This document shows, in pieces, positions 44,379 through 54,168 of a stretch of 64,000 bases of DNA. Source of the DNA: Sphingobacterium corticibacterium (GTDB taxonomy: Bacteria; Bacteroidota; Bacteroidia; Sphingobacteriales; Sphingobacteriaceae); NCBI RefSeq assembly GCF_004208525.1, contig NZ_SGIT01000001.1:124001-188000 (forward strand), read 5' to 3'. Position numbers and translations under genes: made by a program. The first letter of the stretch is position 1. Each line of letters starts with the position of its first letter. The notes beneath the pieces were generated by a model, which saw only the letters and a program-made list of their open reading frames with translations, was not told the DNA's origin and searched no databases.

Positions 44379-45023
44379 CTAGTTCAGATTTTCGTTTTTA
44401 GGCTTTCTGACACTCATCATTGTTTTTGAAGCAAACACGAGTGCTTGGATGATCACAGCAATGACGATGAGAATAGCTAACTCCAAATAGGAGAGTATGT
44501 TGGAGAAAGAAGTCATATTTAGTACATCGTCTAATTGGTTTTTTCCTTCCTCTACTTGTATGGAGGAAAGAGTTTGCAATGTGTCTCCGGCATCACGTGC
44601 GGCTAATAGGGCCGACGAATAATCGCCAATTTTGTTATTTCGGGATATGGTTTGACACAGCTGTTTGAAAATCTCAAAATTAGTTCTTTCTATGTCCGTA
44701 AGAATCGTTTTCTCGTATAATTCATTTAATGCGGTTACATCGGTTAGGTGATCGTTTATCCGGGCACTGGTCTTTTCATCTTCCTTTTCCAAGATGGCGA
44801 TGATGCCCTCCATTTGCTTTGACAATTGGAGGATATATTGTGCGACGACAAGCCGATCTTCGTAAATGGAGGTAACCGCTGTACTTATCCGCGTAGCGAT
44901 CCGTTGTTCACGCATATTGGTCAGCATTACCAGACCGATTACGGTGAATAACAATATCGCCGCCGTCATTTTCTGTTTAATCGCAAATGTCCACATAATC
45001 CTCAATTTAACCGACAACGTCAT
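44379..45023 (-). CDS. Membrane protein with periplasmic four-helix-bundle (4HB_MCP-like) sensor domain
   Basis: 214 residues. One membrane segment near 19-35, a ~130-residue helical domain (RISTAVTSIYEDRLVVAQYI is typical of 4HB_MCP_1) and a second membrane segment near 185-203, then only a 12-residue cytoplasmic tail. It looks like a chemoreceptor input module with no HAMP, kinase or methyl-accepting output. It may signal through a partner. An internal ATG 8 codons downstream is an alternative start. Confidence 0.7.
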   Translation of the reverse strand: MTLSVKLRIMWTFAIKQKMTAAILLFTVIGLVMLTNMREQRIATRISTAVTSIYEDRLVVAQYILQLSKQMEGIIAILEKEDEKTSARINDHLTDVTALNELYEKTILTDIERTNFEIFKQLCQTISRNNKIGDYSSALLAARDAGDTLQTLSSIQVEEGKNQLDDVLNMTSFSNILSYLELAILIVIAVIIQALVFASKTMMSVRKPKNENLN

Positions 45024-45181
45024 GCATCAGGTTCATAAAGCAGACAATTTAAGGAATTATTTCAAAAAACTATCACACATAATCACAGAGAAACGGCATA
45101 AAAATAGAGATTAACGATGATTTTAAAAAAAAGATATCCGACATATATCAATTGTAATACAAACTGGCGACGGTTGGTTGT

Positions 45182-45715
45182 TTATTTTTTTCGTTTGTAA
45201 TACAGTTGTGTCAATCCTGTTTCAAATGTTTTTGCGGTTATGAATTCAAGAGTTTGTTCAGGTCTGCCACCCTTGAAAAGTCTCGTGCCATCACCCAACA
45301 AAACTGGTACAACCGAAATTATAAACTCGTCTATTAAGTCATGTTCCAATAGATCATTTATTACTTCCGCACCACCATCACAATAAATATTCTTTCCGTT
45401 CTCGGACTTTAGCTGTTTAACTAATTCGGACAAATCTCCCGTATAAAATGTCGTTCTTCCTACACTTGGCTTTTCGGTTCTTGTTATGACATAAACATCT
45501 CGTTGTCCGTTGTCGTAATGAGACGAGCCGATTTCCCTAAGCACATAATCATAGGTTTTTCGCCCAATAATTAATGTATCAATCGTGTCTGTAAATTTTG
45601 TATAACCATAGTCTTCTCCTTCTTTTTCAACGCTTTTTAAGAAACTAAGGTCGTCATTCGGTCCCGCAATATAGCCATCTAAACTTGTTGCAATGAAAAG
45701 TGATATCTTTCGCAT
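45182..45715 (-). CDS. Dihydrofolate reductase family (RibD C-terminal-like) protein
   Basis: 177 residues: ISLFIATSLDGYIAGPNDD at the start, TLIIGRKTYDYVL, and IYCDGGAEVINDLLEHDLID. This fold is shared by DHFR and the RibD reductase domain. Stand-alone copies are common accessory genes of unknown substrate, sometimes mobile. Not the housekeeping folA. Confidence 0.85.
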   Translation of the reverse strand: MRKISLFIATSLDGYIAGPNDDLSFLKSVEKEGEDYGYTKFTDTIDTLIIGRKTYDYVLREIGSSHYDNGQRDVYVITRTEKPSVGRTTFYTGDLSELVKQLKSENGKNIYCDGGAEVINDLLEHDLIDEFIISVVPVLLGDGTRLFKGGRPEQTLEFITAKTFETGLTQLYYKRKK

Positions 45716-45979
45716 CTATTTTTAAATTTAATCTCTCCTGTAAATTTCTGTGTAATTGTAACTTTTTTTGATTTAAACCTATCATTTAAGTTTTATAATT
45801 CGCTCCTTTATACAAGAAAAAGTAAGAATGTCGTTCATTTTAGCTGTTATTTTTCTGTAAATATTTGCTTTTTACTCATAATTTAATGGTATTGTTCGTA
45901 ATTTATTCTATCTATAGAGATAGCAATGAACTTTTTTTCTTTTTTAGTAACTTTAAACAAAATTAAAAAATTTTAAAAC

Positions 45980-46209
45980 ATGACAACGGCCCTGTTAAGT
46001 GTATTTTTTGCCGTACTACTGATCGTATCAAGCTTATCTTCTTCAGGGGGAGAGATCCAGACTAAAATAAATAAAAAGTATCTTAATAATATTGAAGTGA
46101 AAAATCTAGAACTGTTTGGTATAGCATCCATCTGGGACTGATCATCGGATTACCGGCCTCGCTTTTTCTAACGGAGGCGATTACGCAATACAATATTTCA
46201 ACTAAAATA
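45980..46209 (+). pseudogene. Frameshifted small two-helix membrane protein
   Basis: An ATG at 45980 opens 53 codons beginning MTTALLSVFFAVLLIVSSLS and ending in WD at a TGA (46139-46141). Shifting frame near 46130 continues as LGLIIGLPASLFLTEAITQY, a second hydrophobic helix, which runs in frame into the ATG of the next gene (46210). Two helices split by one frameshift suggest a single broken small membrane protein. A weak -7 box TAACTTTA (45958-45965) lies in front. Confidence 0.45.
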
Positions 46210-46755
46210 ATGCAGAATTATTTCATAATTAGTGGTGGACCTGGAGTTGGGAAAACAACTCTTATAGAAGAGCTTAAACAAACAGGTTTTTTAACGGTTG
46301 AAGAAGAAGCTAGAAGAATTATTAAAGATCAGCTAACGATGGGCGGTGATGGTTTGCCTTGGAGGAACAAGACGTTATATGCGCAACTGATGTTCGACGC
46401 TTCGGTAAGAACCTTTGAGAAAATCAAAAGTGACAATTTCCCTGATCCTATATATTTTGACCGTGGGATTTTGGATACTATTTGTTATATGAATATGGAA
46501 AATATTCCGGTATCCAAGGAAACCGTAGAGATTGTCCGTAAATGCGTATATAACAGAAATGTTTTTATACTCCCGCCGTGGAAAGCAATATACGAAACGG
46601 ACAGGGAGCGGAAGCAATCTTGGAAAGAGGCTTTATCCACCTTTGATAAAATGAAAGAAACTTACATGGAATATGGTTACAACGTAATTGAAGTACCCAG
46701 AGTTTCAATTTTAGAGAGACGACAGTTTGTAATTGAGCAATCTAGCCAGTATTAA
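46210..46755 (+). CDS. AAA-family ATPase/kinase-like protein (AAA_28)
   Basis: 181 residues. Walker A is GGPGVGKTTL (9-18); an E-rich VEEEARRII helix and FDRGILDT (Walker B-like region) follow, with Arg-rich C-terminal helices. This matches small AAA_28/NadR-like P-loop proteins whose substrate is unknown. The frame upstream is continuous with the broken membrane protein, but the P-loop begins near the usual N-terminus, so ATG 46210 is taken. Confidence 0.75.
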   Translation: MQNYFIISGGPGVGKTTLIEELKQTGFLTVEEEARRIIKDQLTMGGDGLPWRNKTLYAQLMFDASVRTFEKIKSDNFPDPIYFDRGILDTICYMNMENIPVSKETVEIVRKCVYNRNVFILPPWKAIYETDRERKQSWKEALSTFDKMKETYMEYGYNVIEVPRVSILERRQFVIEQSSQY

Positions 46756-46871
46756 TTGCTATACTATTCTCTTATTTGCGAACAATTGTGTGTATTATTG
46801 ATATGAATATTTATATTCGTAGTTGTAGTAATTCCATAAATCGATAGTTATAAAGAAAATAAATCACAGAT

Positions 46872-47615
46872 ATGAATATCAAATCTTTACAATTGAAAAG
46901 TATCCTGCGTGCGCTTGCATACGTGTTCACCATGGCAGTGCTGAGTATATGTTTAATTTCTTGTAGCAAAGACGACGAAGATACTCCTGCAGATTTGGCG
47001 GACGAGATCGGCAATTTACCCGGGTTTGGAGATATTGGGGGGACACCTCACGGTTCTCTGTTCAAACTTCCTGAGGGTATTAGTATAGTAAACGCTATTA
47101 CAGGTGGCGTTTGTGATAATCCGACTTTTAGAATAGGTAGTGGTCTACTTGTGTCTGTTTGTTTTGAATTGCGTAACGATACCGACAGCGAGATAAGTAT
47201 TAGTTTTCCTGCAGGCCTCGTGTTTTTGTCAGAGACAGACGATTATCAGCACGGTGTAGTCTTGCGTGAGGAGAGTATTCGTATTCCTCCACGTAAAACA
47301 GTGCGTGTCGCTCTGTATACTTATTGTGGAAATAGTAGTCGTTCTGCTTCAGATGCCGATGCTTCCTATACGTTAGGTCCAATCACGAATAGTAAACTTA
47401 TTTTGCGTTTGATAAACGACTTGAATGGTAAGAAAATAGATGCGATCGATTATTGGGATGAGGATACAAATAACTTTCGTGATGAGTATCTTTTCGAGCA
47501 GACTAAGGTCCAGACACTTTTATGGTATATTACCGAGGGTAGCGATATAAAGGATTGGGAGACATTCGAAAAAATGTATCACGAATTATTAAGTCAGATT
47601 CCTGACGATCATTAA
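46872..47615 (+). CDS. Hypothetical lipoprotein
   Basis: 247 residues. N-terminal signal with lipobox LISCSKDDED (Cys36), acidic residues after the Cys as usual for exported Bacteroidota lipoproteins. The body has GGVCDNPTFRIGSGLL, a central beta-rich part and a C-terminal helical end (WETFEKMYHELLSQIP). I do not recognise a family. It is followed closely by another secreted-type gene (47643). Confidence 0.65.
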   Translation: MNIKSLQLKSILRALAYVFTMAVLSICLISCSKDDEDTPADLADEIGNLPGFGDIGGTPHGSLFKLPEGISIVNAITGGVCDNPTFRIGSGLLVSVCFELRNDTDSEISISFPAGLVFLSETDDYQHGVVLREESIRIPPRKTVRVALYTYCGNSSRSASDADASYTLGPITNSKLILRLINDLNGKKIDAIDYWDEDTNNFRDEYLFEQTKVQTLLWYITEGSDIKDWETFEKMYHELLSQIPDDH

Positions 47616-47642
47616 AATATAAATCTCCAAAAACAACAACTA

Positions 47643-48029
47643 TGGTATGTAAATACTAAATACCTTTTATCAGTCCTTCTTTTGGTTTTTTGCATTCTAA
47701 AGAGCAATGGACAGGATAGATTGCCGGCTTTTGTCAATTTGGTGAAGGACGATTCATCCGCAGATTTACTGACTTGGACCGATAAGCAGGGTATACATTT
47801 TTTGAAAATGGAGACTTTGGAGATAGTAGAAGGAGAAGAGTCTGGAACACAAACTCAGTGGGTACATATAGAACACCACGTGGATATAGATGGGGAGCGC
47901 CGGCAGACATGGTCTTACGAAACAGGAGAATATGATTTGAAAGACTTCAAAAAATTGCCACAGCGATATCAGGATTATGCGATAGAATATTTCCATCAAC
48001 ATAATGCCGAAGTATTTGATAACAGATAA
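47643..48029 (+). CDS. Hypothetical secreted protein with a disturbed start
   Basis: The frame encodes a signal-like YVNTKYLLSVLLLVFCILKS followed by about 105 residues with no recognised domain (FVNLVKDDSSADLLTWTDKQ, PQRYQDYAIEYFHQHNAEV). No ATG starts this frame: the ATG at 47643 is followed by one extra G, so it reads into an early stop. Removing that base gives MYVNTKYLLSVLL. Either a one-base insertion broke the gene or translation begins at TTG 47682 without most of the signal peptide. Confidence 0.5.
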   Translation, partial: WYVNTKYLLSVLLLVFCILKSNGQDRLPAFVNLVKDDSSADLLTWTDKQGIHFLKMETLEIVEGEESGTQTQWVHIEHHVDIDGERRQTWSYETGEYDLKDFKKLPQRYQDYAIEYFHQHNAEVFDNR

Positions 48030-48092
48030 ATTGACTTACCGGAGCTTTTACATCCGTTGGTCAGTATCGTTGATGTATTGGATATGACATCG

Positions 48093-48130
48093 ATAAGCAA
48101 AATCGGGCTTTTGCCCGACTTTGTGCTTAT
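48093..48130. terminator. Convergent terminator hairpin
   Basis: A core TCGGGC/GCCCGA stem with loop TTTT is extended by ATAAGCA/GTGCTTAT outer arms. It lies between convergent genes ending at 48029 and 48201. Confidence 0.65.
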
Positions 48131-48200
48131 TTGAATACGTCTAAAATATGTTTACAATTTTATATTGCGTTCTGCAATAGATTTGGAGTAGAAATTGTCT

Positions 48201-49490
48201 TTAGTTATTATTAGCAATATTATACATACCATTCAGCGTAGCACCGGTAATGTTGAAAGCCTTTACTGCTGTTCCGGAACTTGCATTTAGCCTGTAATAA
48301 GCCGTCTCCGTTTCCGTTACAGTCGGAAGATAAATGTTGCCGTTGTGTGTAAATGTCGTACCATTGACAAAGATCCCAACTTTAGGCATCCCGCCGATTG
48401 GTGTAACCGTTTGTGCATTCAGATCCAAGATACACCATTGTGCGGAAGCAGCGGTGGCAAGAATATAAAAAATTTCGTTGATCTGCTCTCTTGTTAGGTT
48501 GGCAATACCCCCCGCAGCCTGTACTATAGCAATAGCCTCTTGTGGCGTTTCACTATTCACAACACAGACAGCCTTACCGTTACCGATCGTTGCAAATTTA
48601 TAGATACAAGGCAAGAACACATTTGCTGGGTTTAAGATTTTTGCCGGTTCAAACTTGTAGTCAGCGTCTATACTATTGCTGCCGGCCGCGATTTTACTGA
48701 CACGTGCAGGTAGACCTGTCCCTCCGATGTTTCCCGCATCAACGATATACAGGTTTCCGTGCTCGTCGATCGATTGTTGGCCAAAAGGTTCATAGTAATC
48801 AATCGGGCTTGAACCATCGCCAATGCGTTCTGTCCAGCCGATGTACTTCCCTGTATTGATATCTCCCTGATGCACGACGATCGTATTGAAATCTTCTCCA
48901 GTAAGACCCCTTATGACGGCAAAAATATCATTGCCTCTAAAGTAAAAACTTTGGTAACGGTGTACAATGTTGCCAGGAACAGGACCTTCGGTCAAATCAA
49001 TTGTTCGAGTGACTTGCATCGTCTTTGGGTTGAATACAGAAATTTTCCCTTGGACAGCACGGTCCTGAAAAACACCCGTTTCCGAATCTTTAATCATGAG
49101 TTGTGCCGAGGTATTGTTGATTGTGGGAATAATCCCTTCTTCAACAATCCGGCCGTCTGCATTGACCACCATTTTGGAAAAGCCAGCCGTACCATCCGGA
49201 CTTTGGATATATAAGGCATGATCATAAACCGAGGTCGCCCAAAACCGGACGAAATCTTGTCCGTCGGCTATATTGATCGTTCCACCATCTGCGGGCAGTT
49301 CGGCAACATATTTCACGGTAGCTGTCTCACTGCTGGTCAGACCATTGATGACGAACCCCGATGTTTTGATTTCGGTAGTTCCGTTATCTGTGTCATTATC
49401 TTTGTCGCAGGCCACATTGCAAGTCGCCACTAGAGCTAGGGCAACCATATTCCATTTAATCCATCTTGATTTTTTGTTTATTGCATCCAT
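48201..49490 (-). CDS. DUF4374-type surface lipoprotein of an iron/siderophore uptake cluster
   Basis: 429 residues with an export signal and probable lipobox VACDKD (Cys28). The body shows repeated beta-propeller-like segments (GKISVFNPKTMQVTRTIDLT, EHGNLYIVDAGNIGGTG, GNIYLPTVTETETAYYRL). The sequence style and position (5 bases after a TonB receptor gene) match DUF4374 proteins that accompany siderophore receptors in Bacteroidota. Likely surface exposed and helping ligand capture. Confidence 0.75.
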   Translation of the reverse strand: MDAINKKSRWIKWNMVALALVATCNVACDKDNDTDNGTTEIKTSGFVINGLTSSETATVKYVAELPADGGTINIADGQDFVRFWATSVYDHALYIQSPDGTAGFSKMVVNADGRIVEEGIIPTINNTSAQLMIKDSETGVFQDRAVQGKISVFNPKTMQVTRTIDLTEGPVPGNIVHRYQSFYFRGNDIFAVIRGLTGEDFNTIVVHQGDINTGKYIGWTERIGDGSSPIDYYEPFGQQSIDEHGNLYIVDAGNIGGTGLPARVSKIAAGSNSIDADYKFEPAKILNPANVFLPCIYKFATIGNGKAVCVVNSETPQEAIAIVQAAGGIANLTREQINEIFYILATAASAQWCILDLNAQTVTPIGGMPKVGIFVNGTTFTHNGNIYLPTVTETETAYYRLNASSGTAVKAFNITGATLNGMYNIANNN

Positions 49491-49495
49491 GTTGT

Positions 49496-51895
49496 CTATT
49501 TGTATATGAGGGTATAGTTTATTTTAAAAGCACAGTTAAATCCTGGACGAGGAATCCTGAAGTTGTCAAATATTTCAGCATTCAGCGCATTTTGGACATT
49601 GAACGAGAAGCTCAATCCGCGATTTACCAAGGAGTACGTTGCGCCCGCATTGTGCAGATGTTGTACCGGAACAATATATTCGGGACTTGCCGTATCCAAA
49701 TTACCTACTTCGTTGATGCTGAATCTATCGGTATAGAAGTAGGTCCAGAATAACCGAAGATTGTTTTGCGATCGAAACACATCTTCGATTTTATAGTCAA
49801 CACCTATGTTATAATAAAAATTGGGAATATTGGGAACCTGTCGGCCGATCGAGGCATTATCAGCAGCTTTGCCTACTTTCGCTATCTTATTGCTTTGGTA
49901 AGTGAGGTTCGCCGAGATATCTAAACTTTTCAAAAACGTTAATCTAGACGAGAATTCCACACCTTTTCCATCTACTTCAGCCTGATTGATATATCTCGCG
50001 TTTTCAATGCCTACCCGCTCTATTCTGATCAGGTTCTTTTGATTGCGTAAGAATCCATCAATCTTAATGGATAGATAAGCTTCTTCACCCAAATGGTCAC
50101 TAAATGAAATACCTGCATTGATATTGTCGCTTGTTTCGGGCTTTAACTCATAATTAGGTAGGATGACCAAAAAATCGCCAAAAATCTCGGGTTCGGTGGG
50201 TATTCGCACGGCCTTTTCCACACTACCCCTAACAAATAATGACGGCAAAATGCTGTACTTTAATGCTGTACCATAGCCATTTTGTGTATCGTTAATTTTC
50301 CGAATAGGAAGTATGGTCGCTGATGATGTTCGCAGGTCAATAGATTCTCCGACATATTTATAGTTTTTATAGAACCCAATAGCGGTAAGTTTCTTCTCAA
50401 AAAAAAGTTGCTCCAATTCAGCTCCCACGATATTCCTATGTATTTTTGAAGGAATAGAATTTGGGTCAAGTAGCTGTCCGTCTATGGAAAGTCGTATACC
50501 GAAAGGGTCTTCTCCTTTTATACGTGTATAGCTAAAAAAATCTGAAAACTTAAGTGTGGTATTTGGACTGACTTGGTAATTCGCAATAAGACGATGAGCG
50601 GTACCCAAATCGTGCGCATCTCTGGCCGTTGGAGAAGAAAAAATTTCAGAACCAGTATCGTTGTAACGTTTAAACGGTGCACCGGTCCAATTGTAGACAA
50701 ATTTCGTACTGTCGTTAACTTTTGAAAAGGCATTTGACAGTATCCCGAAGTATCGCAAGCTCAGTTTGTCATCCATAAATTTCTTACGGTAATCCACGCG
50801 TTGGGTAATACCATTTACTTTGCCTTTTGCCTCACCCACGGCTATACCGTCAATAAATTTTCCTTGCTGGATTTCATCAAATCGGTAAGAATGCGAAAAA
50901 GAGAGTACCAATTTATCGGTCCAACGTCTATTTTTCAGACTGAGTGCCGCTTCGACGAATGACGAAGCATGCTGATCATGAAAGCGCCTGGCATCAATAT
51001 ACTCTCTTTCTATATTTAAGAAATCACCGTTTGCATCAAAACGCTCGATATTATTGCGAATGTTTCGCATGGTGTAATCATTGTCGGAATAATTATAGAA
51101 AGATGAAATAGAGAGCGATGTTTTATCGTTCCAGTTTTTGTTGCCGTTTAGTGTCAATCGATGGGTATTAAATGAACCTGCGGAATAGGAGGTACGTAGC
51201 TGTGATTCGGTCGGTTCAACGGGGATCAGATTGATGCCGCCACCCAATGCGTCTGTTCCGACGTCAACGGGCATGACGCCTTTATACACGTCTATGCGTT
51301 GCAGTGCATCAACGGGAATAGTATTCAACTGGAGGGCATTGCCATATACTTCCATGGGGATACCATCGTAATAGATACGGACAGCTTCACCTGTCAGGCC
51401 GTTGAGATTAATGTTTAGTTCGCTACCCACCCCCCCGCTTTGCCGGACTACAACTCCTGTCGACGCTCTCAGCACTTCTTCCGCACCAAGAGAAAGGTCG
51501 GTCACTTTGCTTATATCTAATGAATTGATGTTCATCGCGTTCTCGCTCAGTTGCATCGCTTTGCTTTTACCGATAATGTTGACATCCTGTATGGCTTGTG
51601 AACTCTCTTGGAGCGTGAAAGCGAGGTCTAAATTATCGTCGACATTGATCTTTGATCTAGTGCTTTTAAATCCTACGCCACTGATGCTGACAACATACGT
51701 TCCGGCGTTGACATTCTTAAATTCAAAAACACCATTGTCATTCGTTTGGGTGGATTTACCTCCTGTCTCTAATTTAACACTGATCAAAGCAAGCGGATTA
51801 CCGTTTTGAGCACTAATTTTTCCCTTAATGGTAAAGTTATCTTGTCCAAAAAGTGTAATCGGTATAAGTAATAAGGATAATAATAGTCTTTTCAC
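49496..51895 (-). CDS. TonB-dependent outer-membrane receptor
   Basis: 799 residues. Signal peptide (LLLSLLLIPITLFG), an N-terminal carboxypeptidase-regulatory-like domain (about 22-105, FTIKGKISAQNGNPLALISV), a plug domain (about 115-220, RIDVYKGVMPVDVGTDALGG) and a 22-strand-type barrel ending in an aromatic-rich C-terminus. It probably imports a ferric siderophore or heme with TonB energy, judging from the PepSY and DUF4374 neighbours. Ligand unknown. Confidence 0.9.
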   Translation of the reverse strand: MKRLLLSLLLIPITLFGQDNFTIKGKISAQNGNPLALISVKLETGGKSTQTNDNGVFEFKNVNAGTYVVSISGVGFKSTRSKINVDDNLDLAFTLQESSQAIQDVNIIGKSKAMQLSENAMNINSLDISKVTDLSLGAEEVLRASTGVVVRQSGGVGSELNINLNGLTGEAVRIYYDGIPMEVYGNALQLNTIPVDALQRIDVYKGVMPVDVGTDALGGGINLIPVEPTESQLRTSYSAGSFNTHRLTLNGNKNWNDKTSLSISSFYNYSDNDYTMRNIRNNIERFDANGDFLNIEREYIDARRFHDQHASSFVEAALSLKNRRWTDKLVLSFSHSYRFDEIQQGKFIDGIAVGEAKGKVNGITQRVDYRKKFMDDKLSLRYFGILSNAFSKVNDSTKFVYNWTGAPFKRYNDTGSEIFSSPTARDAHDLGTAHRLIANYQVSPNTTLKFSDFFSYTRIKGEDPFGIRLSIDGQLLDPNSIPSKIHRNIVGAELEQLFFEKKLTAIGFYKNYKYVGESIDLRTSSATILPIRKINDTQNGYGTALKYSILPSLFVRGSVEKAVRIPTEPEIFGDFLVILPNYELKPETSDNINAGISFSDHLGEEAYLSIKIDGFLRNQKNLIRIERVGIENARYINQAEVDGKGVEFSSRLTFLKSLDISANLTYQSNKIAKVGKAADNASIGRQVPNIPNFYYNIGVDYKIEDVFRSQNNLRLFWTYFYTDRFSINEVGNLDTASPEYIVPVQHLHNAGATYSLVNRGLSFSFNVQNALNAEIFDNFRIPRPGFNCAFKINYTLIYK

Positions 51896-51969
51896 GTCAA
51901 CATTGCATTAATGTTACAAAAGTATGTCTTTTTTTAGATTTATTCTAAATAAACAAAAAAAACTAAAAA

Positions 51970-53547
51970 TTATGCTATAACTTTCGAGGACTGCTTTGAC
52001 AAATATTTTTTATAGATAAGTATGCCAAATAGACCGATAATCAGCCAGATAGCGTCTACAGCATATACATAATACTGTCCTGATAGGAGCGTTTTCCATA
52101 GCCAGTCACCTGTAAATACACCATTAGCAATTGGCACCAATAGCCCTAAAATACAGCCGATTAAGATGAAGTTCCGGTTCAGTTGTCGATACTCGTTCCA
52201 AAATAATCCTAAAATGGTAAGCAGGAGCCATCCTAGGAAAAATATCGTATTGATTAATTCCGCTCTGTTGGGCATGTCCATTGGTACGGAAATATTAGCT
52301 AGAAAAATAAGTGCTAATGCAGGAAACATCGATAAGGTAATTGCCAGATAAAACTTCGTAATACGGTGATGGAATTTTTTCTGTTTGGCGGTATAGCGAT
52401 CGTTGTCCCGTGCTGTTTGCCAGATCATGACACCGCTGATAATAACGTAGCAGGTGACCATGGAAAGAAAGAAATAGATTATTTTCATTAGCGGTCCTCC
52501 AAAATTAGCGTAATGCAATTTTACTAAAACGCGAAATGCAGCAGAGGTATACGTTTTTTCTTCCGGATCTACAGATTGCAGTAATCTGCCATCTTGACCA
52601 CTATAAATAAATAGTCCATCGCCCGCGATGCCAATGCGATCATCAGTCCTCACACTGATAGTACCATCTTCCTTTGTATAATTTGTAGTATATAAATACG
52701 TGATGTCGGTTTCGGGATTTGCTGCTTTTACCTTTGCGTATATACTATTTAAGGAAGTGTAGTCGTGCAGTGTTTTAGCATTTTGATCATGTCTGTAACC
52801 CGCCTCGGGGTTTACAGCTTTCAGCACCTGGCTGGTGTCTCCACCGAACATCAAAAAAGCACTTGGTGCGAGGAGAAATATAGATAGGCAGAGTAAAGCA
52901 CCAGTCACAGCGTAAATCAATTGAAACGGCAACGTTATAAAACCCAAGGAAATATGGCTGTTTGTCCAGATTTGCTTCCATTTGCCTTTGCTCGTAAAAC
53001 TATAGAACTTGCTTACCATGTTTTTCCAGTGGATAAGCAACCCCGTAATAATGGCAAAAATAAAAAAGAAAGCCACCAATCCCGATAAGTAACCTCCGAC
53101 AATTGGAATCTGGCCGAAGTAATGTAGTTCATAAAGGGTATGGGCCATATGCGTTTTAGGCTTGTTGGGCGGCGTTATTTCGTGTGTTGTCGGATTGATG
53201 TACGTTGAAAAACGTTCCTTTTTTCCGTCCGAATGCTTGATGGTTCCGTAAAACAGCATCAACGGATTGGTTTTTGTTGGCGGCATCATCCCGAATTGCG
53301 AAGTGATATCAAACCCTTCTACTTGTTGTTGGACAATAGAGGTTATCTGGTCATAATCAACTATCTCGGGGTTGATACTTTCGAATCTCGCCTCTGGATT
53401 TTCCCAACGGTATAATTCATTCATAAATAAGGAAATCGCTCCTGCAAAAAAAATAACATATAATGCAAAACTGATCACGATACCCGAAACGGTATGTGCG
53501 TGGAATATTGCGTTATACATCCTCGGTTTTAAAGGTTTTAATCGCAT
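51970..53547 (-). CDS. PepSY-associated membrane protein (iron-uptake reductase type)
   Basis: 525 residues with four main membrane segments (about 18-38, 150-172, 205-230, 365-385) and several more at the C-terminus. HTVSGIVISFALYVIFFAG at the start and conserved His residues in the membrane segments match the PepSY_TM family (PiuB/FsrB-like), thought to reduce ferric siderophores in the periplasm or inner membrane. Located between the TonB receptor and two small membrane genes. Confidence 0.85.
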   Translation of the reverse strand: MRLKPLKPRMYNAIFHAHTVSGIVISFALYVIFFAGAISLFMNELYRWENPEARFESINPEIVDYDQITSIVQQQVEGFDITSQFGMMPPTKTNPLMLFYGTIKHSDGKKERFSTYINPTTHEITPPNKPKTHMAHTLYELHYFGQIPIVGGYLSGLVAFFFIFAIITGLLIHWKNMVSKFYSFTSKGKWKQIWTNSHISLGFITLPFQLIYAVTGALLCLSIFLLAPSAFLMFGGDTSQVLKAVNPEAGYRHDQNAKTLHDYTSLNSIYAKVKAANPETDITYLYTTNYTKEDGTISVRTDDRIGIAGDGLFIYSGQDGRLLQSVDPEEKTYTSAAFRVLVKLHYANFGGPLMKIIYFFLSMVTCYVIISGVMIWQTARDNDRYTAKQKKFHHRITKFYLAITLSMFPALALIFLANISVPMDMPNRAELINTIFFLGWLLLTILGLFWNEYRQLNRNFILIGCILGLLVPIANGVFTGDWLWKTLLSGQYYVYAVDAIWLIIGLFGILIYKKYLSKQSSKVIA

Positions 53548-53551
53548 ACGC

Positions 53552-53857
53552 CTATTTATTTAAAAAGATTATACCTATGAAAATCAAGATAAGCAGCATA
53601 TAGACCGCCCATACCTTCCAACCGTTTTTGGCGAGAAAGGCAATTACTAGAAGAAACGACCAGACTAAAAACGACGTAAAGGCAGAGGTTACAATCAAAC
53701 CATCTTTGTCTTCTAAGATTGATCCTATGGCATTATGCAAGAGTACGGAGACAAAATATCCACCCAAAATGCCGGCAGTAATTTTCAATATTCTCTGTCC
53801 TGTACTTGAAAGATGCTTTTTGTCCGCCGGCATATCAAAGAATATTTTCGAATACAA
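53552..53857 (-). CDS. Small membrane protein of the iron uptake cluster (DUF3649-like)
   Basis: 101 residues with three predicted membrane segments (ILGGYFVSVLLHNAIGSIL, FTSFLVWSFLLVIAFLA, VYMLLILIFIGIIFL). Size and position before a PepSY gene match DUF3649-type iron uptake accessory proteins. Overlaps the upstream gene by 23 bases and leaves 4 bases to the PepSY gene: one operon. Function unknown. Confidence 0.65.
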   Translation of the reverse strand: MYSKIFFDMPADKKHLSSTGQRILKITAGILGGYFVSVLLHNAIGSILEDKDGLIVTSAFTSFLVWSFLLVIAFLAKNGWKVWAVYMLLILIFIGIIFLNK

Positions 53858-54152
53858 TTAATGCCATGCAAATTCCCGCCACTAGATATACCCATTTTCT
53901 GTTTAAGGGGAGTACGATCATCATAAAACAAAAATTAAACATGACGGCGGCAAAAAAAATGAAAAGCCCTGTTCCCAGACCATATACTATGGTAGATAAT
54001 ACCGCAGATGCTAGCAGAAAAAACGAGCCAATGATTTTGAGATACCTATTTTGAGGCCGAATTGGTCTTTTTAACAAAATGATTCCAGCAGGAAAATATT
54101 TTGAAGTTCTGTACAAGAAAAAGCAACCTATAATAGCAAATAAAAAAGGCAT
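53835..54152 (-). CDS. Small membrane protein, first gene of the iron uptake operon (DUF3325-like)
   Basis: 105 residues from the ATG at 54152 (MPFLFAIIGC); the promoter 17-24 bases upstream excludes the longer frame. Three membrane segments; an N-terminal segment, a basic loop (LLKRPIRPQNRYLK), then two more. Resembles DUF3325 proteins found beside DUF3649 and PepSY genes. Function unknown. Confidence 0.6.
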   Translation of the reverse strand: MPFLFAIIGCFFLYRTSKYFPAGIILLKRPIRPQNRYLKIIGSFFLLASAVLSTIVYGLGTGLFIFFAAVMFNFCFMMIVLPLNRKWVYLVAGICMALIVFENIL

Positions 54153-54168
54153 TTGATGTAATTTAGAA

